A stretch of DNA of 64,000 bases from Kribbella sp. NBC_01245 (GCF_036226525.1 NZ_CP108487.1:3596001-3660000); one strand, 5' to 3'. Counted from the stretch's first letter, positions 17,644 through 27,427 are shown. Numbers and translations are program-made. The notes: a model not told the origin generated them from the letters alone.

Positions 17644-18372
17644 TCAACCGGTCGCGGGATCGGCTATATCGTCCGGACCCAGGAAGGTCTCGAAGTCCTC
17701 CTCGGTCTGGAGGAGGTGGGCCTGCATCGCCTCCCGGGCCGCCACCGGATCCCCCGAAGCCACCGCGTCGAGGATGAGTCCGTGCCGGATCAGAGCGTGC
17801 TCCCGGATCTCCGCCACCGACGAGGTCTGATCCCTCAGACTGCGCACGACGGACTCGAGCGGCTCGAACAAGGCATTCAAGAAGACGTTGTCGGCGGCCT
17901 CGAACAGCACACCGTGAAACGCCAGATCCGCCTCGGCACATGCAGCCACATCGCCACGTCCGTGCGCCACGCGCATCTGATCCTGCAGCGTTCTCATCCG
18001 CTCGAGGTGCGTGCCGTCGCGACGAAGCGCCGCGAGCTCCGCGATCGCGACTTCGACCACGCGGCGAGCCTCCAGCAACCGCCTTGGCAGCATCAGCGGA
18101 TCGGCACCCGCACGACTGCGTGCCTTGAGCAACCGCCCGTCCAACGGCGACCACTGCTCAACGGGATTGACGATGCTGGACTTACCCTGCCGGACAGCGA
18201 TCACCCGGGTCGACGCCAACGAGCGGATCGCCTCGCGGACAGTCAGCCTGCTGACATCGAACCGGCCGGCCAGCTCGACCTCGCTCGGCAACGCCTCCCC
18301 CACCCCGAACGTGCCGTCGAGCACCAGCGCAAGCAAGCTCTCAGCGACGGCATCCGCGCGCCCCATCCGCAT
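17644..18372 (-). CDS. FadR-subfamily GntR transcriptional regulator
   Basis: 242 aa. The N-terminal winged helix (ALPSEVELAGRFDVSRLTVR) lies at about residues 27-46 and is followed by a helical FCD effector domain. That domain has the metal/ligand histidine pattern (AFHGVLFEAADN, ALIRHGLILDAV). Start ATG 18372 gives MRMGRADAV; ATG 18366 is also possible. Longer frames to 18744 enter the GH16 gene upstream. FadR-type FCD regulators usually answer to organic or sugar acids. It may control the convergent transporter or the carbohydrate locus behind it. Confidence 0.87.
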   Translation of the reverse strand: MRMGRADAVAESLLALVLDGTFGVGEALPSEVELAGRFDVSRLTVREAIRSLASTRVIAVRQGKSSIVNPVEQWSPLDGRLLKARSRAGADPLMLPRRLLEARRVVEVAIAELAALRRDGTHLERMRTLQDQMRVAHGRGDVAACAEADLAFHGVLFEAADNVFLNALFEPLESVVRSLRDQTSSVAEIREHALIRHGLILDAVASGDPVAAREAMQAHLLQTEEDFETFLGPDDIADPATG

Positions 18373-18518
18373 ACCCGCAGCGTACAACCCCGGGGCTACG
18401 CGCTGAGGCCCCCGCGCGCCGCACGGGTAGGCGCACGGATCGTCGTCCGCCGAGATCGCGGAAGCGGGTCGTCGCCGGCCCGTGGTGGCCTCAATGGATC
18501 GGTTTGTCACCGCGGAAA

Positions 18519-21179
18519 TTAACTGACGGGGATGAACTTCACGGCGCTGGTGCGCAGGTAACCTCGGCCGGCGGCGTTGGAGACGGTGACGTGCCCCGCT
18601 GTGCCGACGTCGAACTCGTGCCGCCCGAGCAGAATCCATTGGTTCCCGCCGGTGGTCTGATCGATGTCGGTGATGCCGGTGCCGCCCGCGTGAGTGACGG
18701 TATAGCGAGCGGCGGTCGTGCTGTTGGCATGGTTGGGTACCCACGCGTACACGTCGTACGTTCCGGCCACGGCCAGCTCAGGATGCCATTGCGCTGTGGC
18801 CGAGGTGACGTTTGTGGTGCGCGTTGGCGAACTCAGCCAGCCTCTCACGCTCGACGGCGTCCAGGCGCCCTGTTCGGTGTATCCCTCGTCCCCGATGCCG
18901 ACGATGTTCATGGGCAACGGCGTGACGGCGACGGCAGCCGGCCGCGACTCGTTTCCCGAGAGGTCGACGGCGCGCACCTCCAGGCTGTGTTCCACGTTGT
19001 TGGCCAGGCCATGCACCGGGAAGCCCAGCCGGGTGAAGTCTGGGTCGGCGGGATGTCCGACCGGATCGCCGGTGGTGACCAGCTCACCGTCAGCGTAGAT
19101 GCGGTAGCCGAGCAGATCGACCTCCGAGTTCTGTTCCCAGTACAGGATCGCCATGCCGTTGGCTGCCTCGCCGATCAGAGTGTCGGGCGCGGCAGGCGGG
19201 CGCGTGTCGGCCGGGATCCGGATCGGAACCCGGCGCGACGGCGCGGACTCGTTGCCCGAGCTGTCCACGGATGTCACGCTGATCTTGTACGTCTGGCCGG
19301 CCAGCATCTGACGCATCCGGAAGGATGGCCGCTGGACTGGCTTCCAGCTCACCCGCTGGCCGTCCAGGTAGACGTGGTAACCGACCAGGTCCGGCTCGTG
19401 CACTGTGCGCCAGTGCCAGGTCAGGACCGCGTCGCCGGTGTCGGGAACGGTGTAGACGTCGCCCCGGACGTCGGATGGTACCGCTGGTGCGTCATCGTCG
19501 GCGGCGGGCACTGGGACGAACTTCACGGCGTCGGCGCGCAGGTTACCTGTCACCCCGGTGTCTTTGCCCAACTCGACGTAGCCACCGGCGCCGGCCTCGA
19601 AGGCGAATGTGCCCAGCTTGGTCCATCGGTCGACGTGATCCACTTCGACGACGGCTGGTCCGCCGTTGTGGACGACCTTGTAGCGCGCGATGTTCGTGTT
19701 CGATTCGTGAACGGGTGTCCACGCATACACGGCGTATGTTCCGCTCTCGGGCAGCTCGGGCGTCCAGCGAGCGGCAGACGTGGAGCTACTGGCGTACCGG
19801 GTGTCGGTGTCGCGCCAACCGGCTACAGCCGACGACGTGGACCACGTTCCCGTTTCCGAGTAGCCGGAGCCGGTGACCCCGATGGCGTCCAGGGCACCGC
19901 CGTTGTCGACCACGATCGCCGGTGTGAACATCGCAGAGTCGGCGCGCAATGTGCCCTTACCTGACGTGTCGCCGGTGAGGCGCAGGCCATGACCGGCACC
20001 AGGTTTCATCCGGTAGGAGCCGAGGCTGACCCACTGCTGCCCGGCTGTGCTCTGGTTGACCACCACGTCGCTGCTTCCTCCGGCATGAGCGACGGTGTAA
20101 CGCGCCGCCGTGTGCCCGGTGGCGAGGAAGCTTGGATTCCAGGCCAAGACCTCGTACTCGCCCGCGTCCTCCAGTTCCGGTGTCCAGGTGGCGGCCGCGT
20201 CAGGTGAATCGGACCGACGGGTCTGGCGATCCTGGAAGCCGAACGCCTCTTCGTGGCTGTCGGTGACGGCGTCTTTCCATTCACCGGACTCCGCGTAGCC
20301 GGCATCGCCGTTGTCCACGACGGCGCTGCCCGGCGCGGCGTCGTTGCCGCCGTCGGTGGGAGCGTAGTAGCGGAAGTAGTCCCAAGTGGTCTCGCCAGGC
20401 AGGTTGCCCTCGTCGACCGGGGCCGTGTAGCCGAGCGTCGTGAGCCAGATGCTCTGTAGTCCGTGCGGGCCTGCATACGGCTGGACCCGGGCGAGCATCC
20501 CGTCGACGTAATACCGGATCTCGGTGGGCAGCCACTCGAAGCCGTACGTGTGATAGCCGTCGGAACTGTCCGGCCCGACGTAGAGGCCGCCCTGATTGCC
20601 GATGTGACGTGGCACGAACCAGTGCGAGTGATGGGCGATCCGGGTCGGGGCGTGAGAGTCGATCTCGAACCCGTCGATCTCGTTGACGCGGTTGTTCGGG
20701 CCCTTGTAGCCGGGCGTGTCAGGCATGCTGTCCGAGAGGCCGGTCGTCCAGAACGCGGAGTGGAACCCCCGATCTCCCCATAGCTCGGCTCGCGTCTCGT
20801 AGTAGCCGTAGCCGAACCACTGCTTGCTGATCACACCGCCACACGTGTACTGCTTGCCGTTGCGGTCTTGACGCTTGAGCGCGATGCGGAGCTTCCCGCC
20901 GGCGACCGAGACGTTGTCCGGGCTGTTGGAGCAGATCGCCTTCTCGCCCTCCCGGTAGTACCACGCATGGGTGTCGAGCCCGGTCCCGCCCGGTTCAGTG
21001 CCGTCGAACTCGTCCGTCCAGGCGAGCTCGTATCCGGCCGGCCGCGGGACGTCAGCCGACGCGACCGTGGACGATTCCGCCGCGGCAGGTGTTGCTGGCG
21101 GGGCGACTGGCGCGCCCGCGAGTCCGCCGGCGGCAAGAGCCACCGCCACGGCGGCGTGGATGGTTCTCCGGATATTCAC
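18519..21179 (-). CDS. secreted GH16 glycoside hydrolase with golvesin-like and FnIII modules
   Basis: 886 aa from the GTG at 21179, which has AGGAGG 8 bases upstream (an ATG at 21197 would include that site). An N-terminal signal peptide is followed by a GH16 domain (about residues 45-270) with the catalytic NEIDGFEID, matching E-x-D-x-x-E. Next come two golvesin-type beta modules, each ending in LRAD..F/VKF, then two fibronectin III-like repeats (PSDVRGDVYTVP, PDTLIGEAANG), and a third golvesin-like module ending AVKFIPVS. GH16 enzymes cut beta-1,3/1,4-glucans or galactans. The extra modules probably bind polymer. It follows a second GH16 gene by 32 bp. Confidence 0.9.
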   Translation of the reverse strand: MNIRRTIHAAVAVALAAGGLAGAPVAPPATPAAAESSTVASADVPRPAGYELAWTDEFDGTEPGGTGLDTHAWYYREGEKAICSNSPDNVSVAGGKLRIALKRQDRNGKQYTCGGVISKQWFGYGYYETRAELWGDRGFHSAFWTTGLSDSMPDTPGYKGPNNRVNEIDGFEIDSHAPTRIAHHSHWFVPRHIGNQGGLYVGPDSSDGYHTYGFEWLPTEIRYYVDGMLARVQPYAGPHGLQSIWLTTLGYTAPVDEGNLPGETTWDYFRYYAPTDGGNDAAPGSAVVDNGDAGYAESGEWKDAVTDSHEEAFGFQDRQTRRSDSPDAAATWTPELEDAGEYEVLAWNPSFLATGHTAARYTVAHAGGSSDVVVNQSTAGQQWVSLGSYRMKPGAGHGLRLTGDTSGKGTLRADSAMFTPAIVVDNGGALDAIGVTGSGYSETGTWSTSSAVAGWRDTDTRYASSSTSAARWTPELPESGTYAVYAWTPVHESNTNIARYKVVHNGGPAVVEVDHVDRWTKLGTFAFEAGAGGYVELGKDTGVTGNLRADAVKFVPVPAADDDAPAVPSDVRGDVYTVPDTGDAVLTWHWRTVHEPDLVGYHVYLDGQRVSWKPVQRPSFRMRQMLAGQTYKISVTSVDSSGNESAPSRRVPIRIPADTRPPAAPDTLIGEAANGMAILYWEQNSEVDLLGYRIYADGELVTTGDPVGHPADPDFTRLGFPVHGLANNVEHSLEVRAVDLSGNESRPAAVAVTPLPMNIVGIGDEGYTEQGAWTPSSVRGWLSSPTRTTNVTSATAQWHPELAVAGTYDVYAWVPNHANSTTAARYTVTHAGGTGITDIDQTTGGNQWILLGRHEFDVGTAGHVTVSNAAGRGYLRTSAVKFIPVS

Positions 21180-21211
21180 AACACGAACCTCCTGCATGGA
21201 AGGGAGCCGAA

Positions 21212-22411
21212 TCAGAGGCGGACGAATTTGATGGCGTCAGCGCGAATACAGCCGGGGCCGTCCTTGTCGATGCGGACGATGTACGTGCGGCCGCCGACCA
21301 GAGAGAGGTTGCGGAGCGGAACCCACTCGCTGCCGCTCACCGTGAGATCGACCCGCATTCTGGCAAGCGCCGTGCTGCCGTCCCACACGGTGACGAGAGC
21401 GTCGGCCTGCCCGCCGGTCCCGCCTACTCGGTAGAAGGAGGCGGCATACGAGCCGGTGGCCGGAGGGTTGAGCGTCCAGCGACCGGCCGTACCGCTGTCG
21501 CAGGAGTAGCGAGCGGTCATGCCAGCGAACCCACGCAGGCTCGACGTCAACCACCCGGTGCCGATCTCGGTATAGCCGGCCGGCGCGTCGTTGTCCGCGT
21601 AGGCGTCACGCTCGTAGAAGCGGAAGTACTCGAACTGCACCTTGCCCGGAAGCGCGCTTGTGTCTACGAGATCCTGATCGTTGATCTTGAGAGCGATGGC
21701 GGTCAGCCACACGTTGAGGAAGTTGTGCATGTACGTGTCGGGCGAGTAATCCGTGTGCCACGCGTACTGGCCGTCGACGTAGAACGTGACGGAGTCTTCG
21801 CGCCACTCGAACCCATACGTGTGGAACGCCGCCGAGGTATCGAACCCGACCTCGTAGGGCCCCTCGCTGAGGTAGCCCTGGGTCCATGGGATGACGTTGT
21901 GCCGGATCATGGTCGGCGCGTGCGAGTCAACCTCGAACCCGTCGATCTCGGTGCGCGGGCCGTCGGCACTACCCGCCGCCCAGAAGGCCGAATGCCAGCC
22001 GCTACCGACATTCGTCTTCGCACGCGTCTCGTAGTAACCGTAGCGGAAGTTGCGCTTACTGATCAGCCCGCCGCCCGTGTAAAAGTCGCCGGTATCGCCG
22101 GACAGCGCACAGTTACGACCGAACCGGCCCTTGGGACATAGGTGGATGGTCATGATGCCGTCGCCGACGGTGACGTTCTCCGGCCGCTGCACACTCAAAC
22201 TCTTCGTATCCGTACGGAAGCTCCACCGGCTGCTGTCCACCGACGTGCCGCTGAACTCGTCCGCCCAAGCGAGCTGGTAGCCGGTCGGCACGTAGTCGGG
22301 CCCGGCCACCGGATCGGCTGCTGCCGGTCCGGTCCCGGCCAGCGTGGCGGCGGTCAGGGCGAAGGGGATCAGAACAGGTGAGGCCAGGAATCGGGCCGGG
22401 CGGAGGGTCAT
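21212..22411 (-). CDS. secreted GH16 glycoside hydrolase with one C-terminal beta module
   Basis: 399 aa. A signal peptide ends near residue 33 (GPAAA). The GH16 catalytic domain covers about residues 40-270 with motif TEIDGFEVD. One golvesin-like C-terminal module ends in CIRADAIKFVRL. It is a paralogue of the 886-aa enzyme downstream and reads like that enzyme reduced to catalytic domain plus one module. Both are secreted endo-hydrolases and probably supply oligosaccharides to the importer encoded upstream on the same strand. A 70-bp gap containing an imperfect palindrome separates it from the lactonase gene. Confidence 0.9.
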   Translation of the reverse strand: MTLRPARFLASPVLIPFALTAATLAGTGPAAADPVAGPDYVPTGYQLAWADEFSGTSVDSSRWSFRTDTKSLSVQRPENVTVGDGIMTIHLCPKGRFGRNCALSGDTGDFYTGGGLISKRNFRYGYYETRAKTNVGSGWHSAFWAAGSADGPRTEIDGFEVDSHAPTMIRHNVIPWTQGYLSEGPYEVGFDTSAAFHTYGFEWREDSVTFYVDGQYAWHTDYSPDTYMHNFLNVWLTAIALKINDQDLVDTSALPGKVQFEYFRFYERDAYADNDAPAGYTEIGTGWLTSSLRGFAGMTARYSCDSGTAGRWTLNPPATGSYAASFYRVGGTGGQADALVTVWDGSTALARMRVDLTVSGSEWVPLRNLSLVGGRTYIVRIDKDGPGCIRADAIKFVRL

Positions 22412-22481
22412 CGGGCGGCTCCCAACGTTTCAGATGTGGGGCGACTCTATGACGAAGTGATTTCAATGTCCATAGTACGGA

Positions 22482-23351
22482 TTAGACATCCGCATAATGC
22501 ATGCCCTGCCATGGGCGGGTGGGCGGGCCGCTGACACCGACGTCGGCCGCGAAGAGATGTCCACTGCCGGCCGGGGGCTGATCGAGCCCGAGGGACGCGG
22601 TCGTGATCACCAGCGTGCTGCCCTGGAAGCAGACGGCGGTCGGTCTGGGGACGGGTAGTTCGACCGTGGCAAGGAGTTCCCCGGTCGGGGCGTAGCGGCG
22701 TACTTCGCTCGCGTCCCACACCGCGACCCAGACGCAACCGTCGTCGTCGAGGACCAGTCCGTCGGGGTTGCCGCCACTGATCTCGGCGATGGTGGTCCGC
22801 CGGCCTGGCCTCCCGTCATCCAAGGTGATGGCCTCGAGGCGGCGGCGCGGGAGGGTGTCGACGAAGTAGAGGGTGTGGCCGTCCGGGCTGAAGTCGATGC
22901 CGTTGGCAACAGTCAGGCCGGTCATCATCGTCTCGGCCTGGCCGTCCGGCGAGAGCCGGAAGAGGGCGGCGCGAGGTTCGCGCGGGATGGCCTGCGAGCC
23001 GGCCCAGAAGCTGCCGTCCGGGTGGCAGGCCCCGTCGTTCATCTGATCCTGGCCGCTGGTCAGCCCGCTCACCAGGGTCGTCACTGTGCCGTCATCGGCC
23101 AGGTGCGCGAACCCGTCCCGTACGGCGAGCGCCCAACCGGCGCCTAGAGAAGCCAGGGGTACCGCGACCCCCACCGGGCGGCCGATGTCGTAGCTCCGTA
23201 CGACTGCCAGCACCCCCTCGGCCAGGCGGCCGCGATGCACGTGCCCGGCCTTGATGTTCACCCAGATCAGCTCACCGGTTCTGGCGTCGAGCCGGGGAGA
23301 TTCTCCTTGGATATACGAGTGTGCGGAGATGCGGTCAGCTTTTGACCGCAC
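22482..23351 (-). CDS. SMP-30/gluconolactonase family sugar lactonase
   Basis: 289-aa cytoplasmic six-bladed beta-propeller. Family motifs are visible: GESPRLDARTGELIWVNI at the N-terminus (metal-binding Glu), NDGACHPDGSFWAGS in the middle, and NGIDFSPDGHTLYFVDT. It opens aldono-lactones to aldonic acids. The GTG at 23351 lies inside the end of the permease gene (17-bp overlap) and has GAGGGG just upstream. In this locus it is the natural second step after the SDR dehydrogenase encoded at 29.5 kb. Confidence 0.9.
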   Translation of the reverse strand: MRSKADRISAHSYIQGESPRLDARTGELIWVNIKAGHVHRGRLAEGVLAVVRSYDIGRPVGVAVPLASLGAGWALAVRDGFAHLADDGTVTTLVSGLTSGQDQMNDGACHPDGSFWAGSQAIPREPRAALFRLSPDGQAETMMTGLTVANGIDFSPDGHTLYFVDTLPRRRLEAITLDDGRPGRRTTIAEISGGNPDGLVLDDDGCVWVAVWDASEVRRYAPTGELLATVELPVPRPTAVCFQGSTLVITTASLGLDQPPAGSGHLFAADVGVSGPPTRPWQGMHYADV

Positions 23352-24174
23352 CGGCGATCCCCTCGACGAAGGTCCGTTGCAGGAACAGGAAGACCACCAC
23401 GACCGGGATCACGCTGATACAGGCCGCAGCCGCGAGCCCGGTCCAATCGGTGGTGTCCTGGCCGTAGAACCCGTACATGCCGACCCCGAGCGTGCGCAGG
23501 TCCGGGTTGCCCAACGTGAACACGAGCGGGATGAAGAAGGCGTTCCACGCGCCGATGAAGTTCATCAGCGCGACCGTGCCCAGCACCGGCTTCGCCAACG
23601 GCAGCATCACCCGCCAGTAGGTGCGGAGATACCCCGCGCCGTCCATCCGCGCGGCCTCCTCCAACTCCTTCGGGATACCGCTGAAGAATCCCATGAACAA
23701 CAGCACCGGTACGACGAGCGCCGGGCCGGCCTGGGCCAGCGCGGCACCGAGCAGACCGTTGCCCAGCCCGATGCCGTTCACCAGTACGAACGTCGGGATA
23801 ATCGTGTATCCGTGCGGGATGAACATCGTCGCGATCAGGATGCCAACCAGGATCTTCTTGCCGGGCAGGCCCGGTCGTGCCAGCGCATACCCGGCGGTCG
23901 AGGCCACCAGCAGGACGAGGATCACCACCGCGATCGAGAAGGTGATGGTGTTCGCCGTGTAGGTGCCGAACTTCGCGGTCGTCCAGGCCCGCCGGAAGTT
24001 CTCCAGCGTGGCATCGTTCGGCATCAGGGACAGTCCACCGATCAGCATCTCCCGAGGGGTCTTGAAGGCCGCCGAGACCATCCAGACGAACGGATAGACC
24101 CAGACCAGACACAACGGGATCAGCAGCAGGTGCCAGATGTTGCGCCGGGCAACAACCCGCCAGCGCCCGGTCAT
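23335..24174 (-). CDS. carbohydrate ABC transporter permease, MalG type
   Basis: 279-aa permease of the third CUT1 importer, with about six TM segments. The EAA loop (LEEAARMDGAGYLRTYW) is present. The ATG overlaps the stop of the MalF-type gene (ATGA). It is followed by the lactonase gene with 17 bp of overlap, so import and metabolism are translated from one message. Confidence 0.93.
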   Translation of the reverse strand: MTGRWRVVARRNIWHLLLIPLCLVWVYPFVWMVSAAFKTPREMLIGGLSLMPNDATLENFRRAWTTAKFGTYTANTITFSIAVVILVLLVASTAGYALARPGLPGKKILVGILIATMFIPHGYTIIPTFVLVNGIGLGNGLLGAALAQAGPALVVPVLLFMGFFSGIPKELEEAARMDGAGYLRTYWRVMLPLAKPVLGTVALMNFIGAWNAFFIPLVFTLGNPDLRTLGVGMYGFYGQDTTDWTGLAAAACISVIPVVVVFLFLQRTFVEGIAGAVKS

Positions 24175-25133
24175 CGGTCACCTCCCATCCGGCGCTTCAA
24201 TAAGGGAGCCTGCAGCACCGTGACGACCAGCGTCAGCAGGCCGAAGACCACCCCCGCCGCAGAGGCGAACCCGTACCGAGGCGCCTGCAGCGACGGGTCG
24301 AACGCGTACCGGTAGATGTAGGTCGGCACCACGTCGGTGGCGTAGTCCGGGCCGCCTTCGGTGACGGCCCGGACCAGGTCGAATGTATTCAGGCTGCGCT
24401 GGAAAACCAGCAGCAGGATCACGATCGCGATCGGCATGACGACCGGCAAGGTGACGAACCGCAAAGCCCGCCAGAACCCGGCCCCGTCGATCGCGGCCGC
24501 CTCCTGCAGGTCCCTCGGCACCGTCTGCAACGCCGCGAGCCAGTAGATCAAGGTGATCCCGAACCCCTTCCAGACGTCGATCGACAGCAGCGTGGGCAGC
24601 GCGATCGATGTACTACCGAGGAAGTTGACCGGCTGGTCCACCAGGCCGGTGTCGAGCAGGATCCGGTTCACCAGCCCGCCGGCCGGGTCGAGCAGGATGG
24701 CGATGACGATCCCGATCACGGCAGTGGTCGCGACCACCGGCAGGAACAGGACCAGCCGGTAGAGGTTGCGGAACCGCAGCCAGCTGTTGTTCAGCAGGAT
24801 CGCCAGCACCAGGGCCAGTGGCATCTCGATGAAGATCGCCGCCAGCGAGAAGACGAACGAGTGCCAGAACGCCCGCCAGAACGAGTCGGCCCCGAGAACC
24901 TCGCGGAAGTTCGCGAGGCCAACCCAGTCCGTCGGTGAGCCGACGCCGTCCCAGTTGAAGAACGAGTACCACCAGCTGGCGATCATCGGCCACACGGTGA
25001 AGCCACCGAACAGCAGCAGCATCGGGATCAGGAACACGAAGCTCCACAGGTGCTTGCGGAACCGTCCCGGTCGGCGAGGTCCGCGCTCCGCGACCGGGAC
25101 CTTTCCGAGCGGACGCTCGACGGTCGTCGTCAT
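24171..25133 (-). CDS. carbohydrate ABC transporter permease, MalF type
   Basis: 320-aa permease of the third importer. A cytoplasmic basic N-terminus (RGPRRPGRFRKHLW) is followed by six hydrophobic segments. The EAA loop reads LQEAAAIDGAGFWRAL. The start lies 4 bp after the binding-protein stop. Confidence 0.93.
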   Translation of the reverse strand: MTTTVERPLGKVPVAERGPRRPGRFRKHLWSFVFLIPMLLLFGGFTVWPMIASWWYSFFNWDGVGSPTDWVGLANFREVLGADSFWRAFWHSFVFSLAAIFIEMPLALVLAILLNNSWLRFRNLYRLVLFLPVVATTAVIGIVIAILLDPAGGLVNRILLDTGLVDQPVNFLGSTSIALPTLLSIDVWKGFGITLIYWLAALQTVPRDLQEAAAIDGAGFWRALRFVTLPVVMPIAIVILLLVFQRSLNTFDLVRAVTEGGPDYATDVVPTYIYRYAFDPSLQAPRYGFASAAGVVFGLLTLVVTVLQAPLLKRRMGGDR

Positions 25134-25137
25134 GCGG

Positions 25138-26586
25138 TCAGCCTCCCGGCGTGTAGTCCTTGAGCGGGTCCCAGCCGGAGAAGGTCAGATCCTTGGCGGA
25201 CGCCTCCTTGCCCTTCGCCGTCAGGTCGGCCGACGTTTTGTCCAGGTAGGTCTGCAGATCCTTGTCGAGCTTGGCCGCGGCCGGCGCGAACGGCTGGTTC
25301 TTGATGATCGAGCTGAACGCGGCGTCGGTGTGCTTCAGGTCGGGGTTGGCCGCGAGCGCGTCCGTCATCGCCCGGCCGCCCGCGGTCGCTAGCGCCGGGT
25401 TCGGCGCCCGCCGCATGCTCTCCTGCGCGACCTTCAGGATCGCGGCCTGGTCCGGGTTCTTCTCCGCGTCGGCCTTCCAGGCGCTTTCGAGGGCGGTGAG
25501 CGTGCCGAACTTCTTGTAGTAGGCGTTGTGGAAGGCCTCCGAGGCGAGGAAGTCCATCACCTTCCAGCTCTCGGCCTTGTGCGTCGACTTGGCCGACATC
25601 GACCAGAGCGGGCTGAACGACTTGGTGATCGGCAGGTAGGCGCCACGGCCGGCCGCGGGCACCGGCAGACCGGTGATGCCCATCTTGATCTCGGGCGCCA
25701 GCTTGCGAACCTCGGCGACATGCCACGGCGGCGTCGGGTACATCGCGAGCCGACCGGCGGCGAACTCCTTGAAGGCGCGGCTGCCGTCCCAGCTCTCCCA
25801 CCCCGGCATCATCACCTTCGCGGCCTGCATCCGGCGGTGCAGCTCGACGGCCTCGACCAGTCCCGGGCTGGAGGTGGCGGGCTTGCCGGTCCGGTAGTCG
25901 ATGCCGGTCGCCGGTACTGAGTACGGGACGGCTGTGTCGGCGAGCATCTCGACGCCCACTGCCTTGGCTGCGGTCGGCGAGTATCCGAAGTACTTGCCCT
26001 TGCCGTCGGCACTGACCTTGGTGGCCATCTGCTCGAGCTCGGTCCACGTCTTCGGCGGGCCGTCGAAGCCGGACTTCTTCAGCAGATCCTCGTTGTAGAG
26101 GAAGACTCGCAGCGTCGACCACGGTCCCCACACCAGCGGCAGGCTCATCAGCTTGCCGTCGCGGTGCAGGCCGGAGGTGGCCGGGTCCATGCTGCCCTCG
26201 GGGAACTGCTTCAGGAAGTCCGGCGTGACGAACTCGTCGAGCGGCGCGACCCAGCCGCGGGCCGCCATCCGGTCCATGCCGTCGTCCTGGGCCCGGAAGA
26301 CGTCAGGAGCGTTGTTCTGCTGGAACATCAGCTCGACCGCGTTCAGCTGCTGGTCCGACGGGTTCTCCAGCACCTTCACGGTGATGCCGGGGTTGGCTTT
26401 CTCGAACTCGTCGAACTGCTGGCGGTAGAACTGGCTGGCGCCGGGCGGATCCGGGACCAGCGCGACGGTGACGGTGACCTTGCCGGTGGCGTCGCCCGAG
26501 TCCGGGCTGCCTCCGACCAGGTTGCACCCGGACAGGGCGAGCGCCACCGCGCAGGTGAACGCGGTGAGTGCAGGGCGGATCTTCAT
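25138..26586 (-). CDS. extracellular solute-binding lipoprotein of third sugar importer
   Basis: 482-aa SBP_bac_1 protein with signal peptide and lipobox (LSGC, about residue 21). The mature part contains the typical FRAQDDGMDRMAARGWVAPL region of CUT1 binding proteins. The ATG overlaps the IclR stop (ATGA), so regulator and importer are co-transcribed. The ligand is probably an oligosaccharide or glycoside released by the secreted GH16 enzymes, although only proximity supports this. Confidence 0.92.
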   Translation of the reverse strand: MKIRPALTAFTCAVALALSGCNLVGGSPDSGDATGKVTVTVALVPDPPGASQFYRQQFDEFEKANPGITVKVLENPSDQQLNAVELMFQQNNAPDVFRAQDDGMDRMAARGWVAPLDEFVTPDFLKQFPEGSMDPATSGLHRDGKLMSLPLVWGPWSTLRVFLYNEDLLKKSGFDGPPKTWTELEQMATKVSADGKGKYFGYSPTAAKAVGVEMLADTAVPYSVPATGIDYRTGKPATSSPGLVEAVELHRRMQAAKVMMPGWESWDGSRAFKEFAAGRLAMYPTPPWHVAEVRKLAPEIKMGITGLPVPAAGRGAYLPITKSFSPLWSMSAKSTHKAESWKVMDFLASEAFHNAYYKKFGTLTALESAWKADAEKNPDQAAILKVAQESMRRAPNPALATAGGRAMTDALAANPDLKHTDAAFSSIIKNQPFAPAAAKLDKDLQTYLDKTSADLTAKGKEASAKDLTFSGWDPLKDYTPGG

Positions 26587-27386
26587 GATCGGCTCCGGAG
26601 GTTGTGGCGCAGGGGCGCCGGGGTCTGACGGTCGGTCGGGCCGTGGTGGCCCAACTGCGAGTTGATGGCGTCGGCGGTCTCGACCACGAGGCGGGACAGC
26701 TCCTGCTCCCGACCGGGAAGGTCGACGACGCTGGACGGACCGGACAGGGACAGCGCGGCGACGACCTGACCGGTGCGGTCGCGAAGCGGCGCCGCCAGGC
26801 AGGACCGGCCGAGCGAGAGTTCCTCTGTCTCGGTCGAGTAACCCCGCCAGGCGACCTGTTCCAGTGCGTCACCCAGTACGTCGTGGTCGGTGATGGTGCG
26901 CGGGGTGTATCTCTGCAGCTCCCCCAGCAGGTCGCGGCGAGCCTCGACTCCCAGCAGCAGGCACTTGCCCAGCGCGGTGGCGTGCAGAGGGTTGCGGCGG
27001 CCGGTCAACGCGAACGACCGCGGCGCGAGGTGCCCCTCGAAGTTGCAGAGGTAGAAGGCGTGATCACCACGCCGTACTGCGACGTTCGCGCCGAGTCCGG
27101 TGGTCGCCGCGAGCGACTGGGCGTGTTGCCGGGCCGCGTGGTGCACGGGGTGACCGTTGAGCGCGGCACCGGCCAGTGTGATCAGGTCGGCGCCCAGCCG
27201 GTACTGCCCGTCCGCGTCGCGCTCGACGAAACCGGTTTGCTCGAGGGTGCTGAGCAGCCGGGAGGCAGTGGACTGCCGGAGGCCGGCCAGCTTGGCGACC
27301 TCCGTGACGCGCAGGGCGCCCAGACCCGTGAATGCTCGCAGCACGGCCACAGCGCGCTCAACGCTCTGGTTCGTGTCGGCACCCAT
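26583..27386 (-). CDS. IclR family transcriptional regulator (copy A)
   Basis: 267 aa. The N-terminal winged helix-turn-helix (VTEVAKLAGLRQSTASRLLS) lies at about residues 25-44 and is followed by the IclR effector domain (LHATALGKCLL, RGYSTETEELSLGRSCLAAPL). It heads the importer/lactonase/GH16 operon and is divergent from the aldolase/dehydratase/SDR operon, so it probably controls both. It is a close paralogue of the IclR gene at 30.8 kb. Confidence 0.92.
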   Translation of the reverse strand: MGADTNQSVERAVAVLRAFTGLGALRVTEVAKLAGLRQSTASRLLSTLEQTGFVERDADGQYRLGADLITLAGAALNGHPVHHAARQHAQSLAATTGLGANVAVRRGDHAFYLCNFEGHLAPRSFALTGRRNPLHATALGKCLLLGVEARRDLLGELQRYTPRTITDHDVLGDALEQVAWRGYSTETEELSLGRSCLAAPLRDRTGQVVAALSLSGPSSVVDLPGREQELSRLVVETADAINSQLGHHGPTDRQTPAPLRHNLRSRS

Positions 27387-27409
27387 AACTGCATCCCCTG
27401 CCTCGAATC

Positions 27410-27427
27410 ATGGACGTTGTTATCCAC
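27410..27427. promoter_or_regulatory. candidate IclR operator ATGGAC-N6-ATCCAC
   Basis: The 120-bp divergent region holds ATGGACGTTGTTATCCAC. A related arrangement, ATGG-N7-ATCCAC, occurs at 31666-31682, just upstream of the second IclR gene. Shared half-sites in front of two paralogous regulators suggest common binding sites. The spacing differs by one base and symmetry is imperfect, so this is tentative. Confidence 0.35.

Noticed and set aside
22466-22489. Imperfect palindrome ATGTC-N14-GACAT between the lactonase and GH16 genes as a certain operator
   Set aside because: Arms are only 5 bases plus partial matches, and it overlaps the lactonase stop codon; noted but too weak to annotate as a site.
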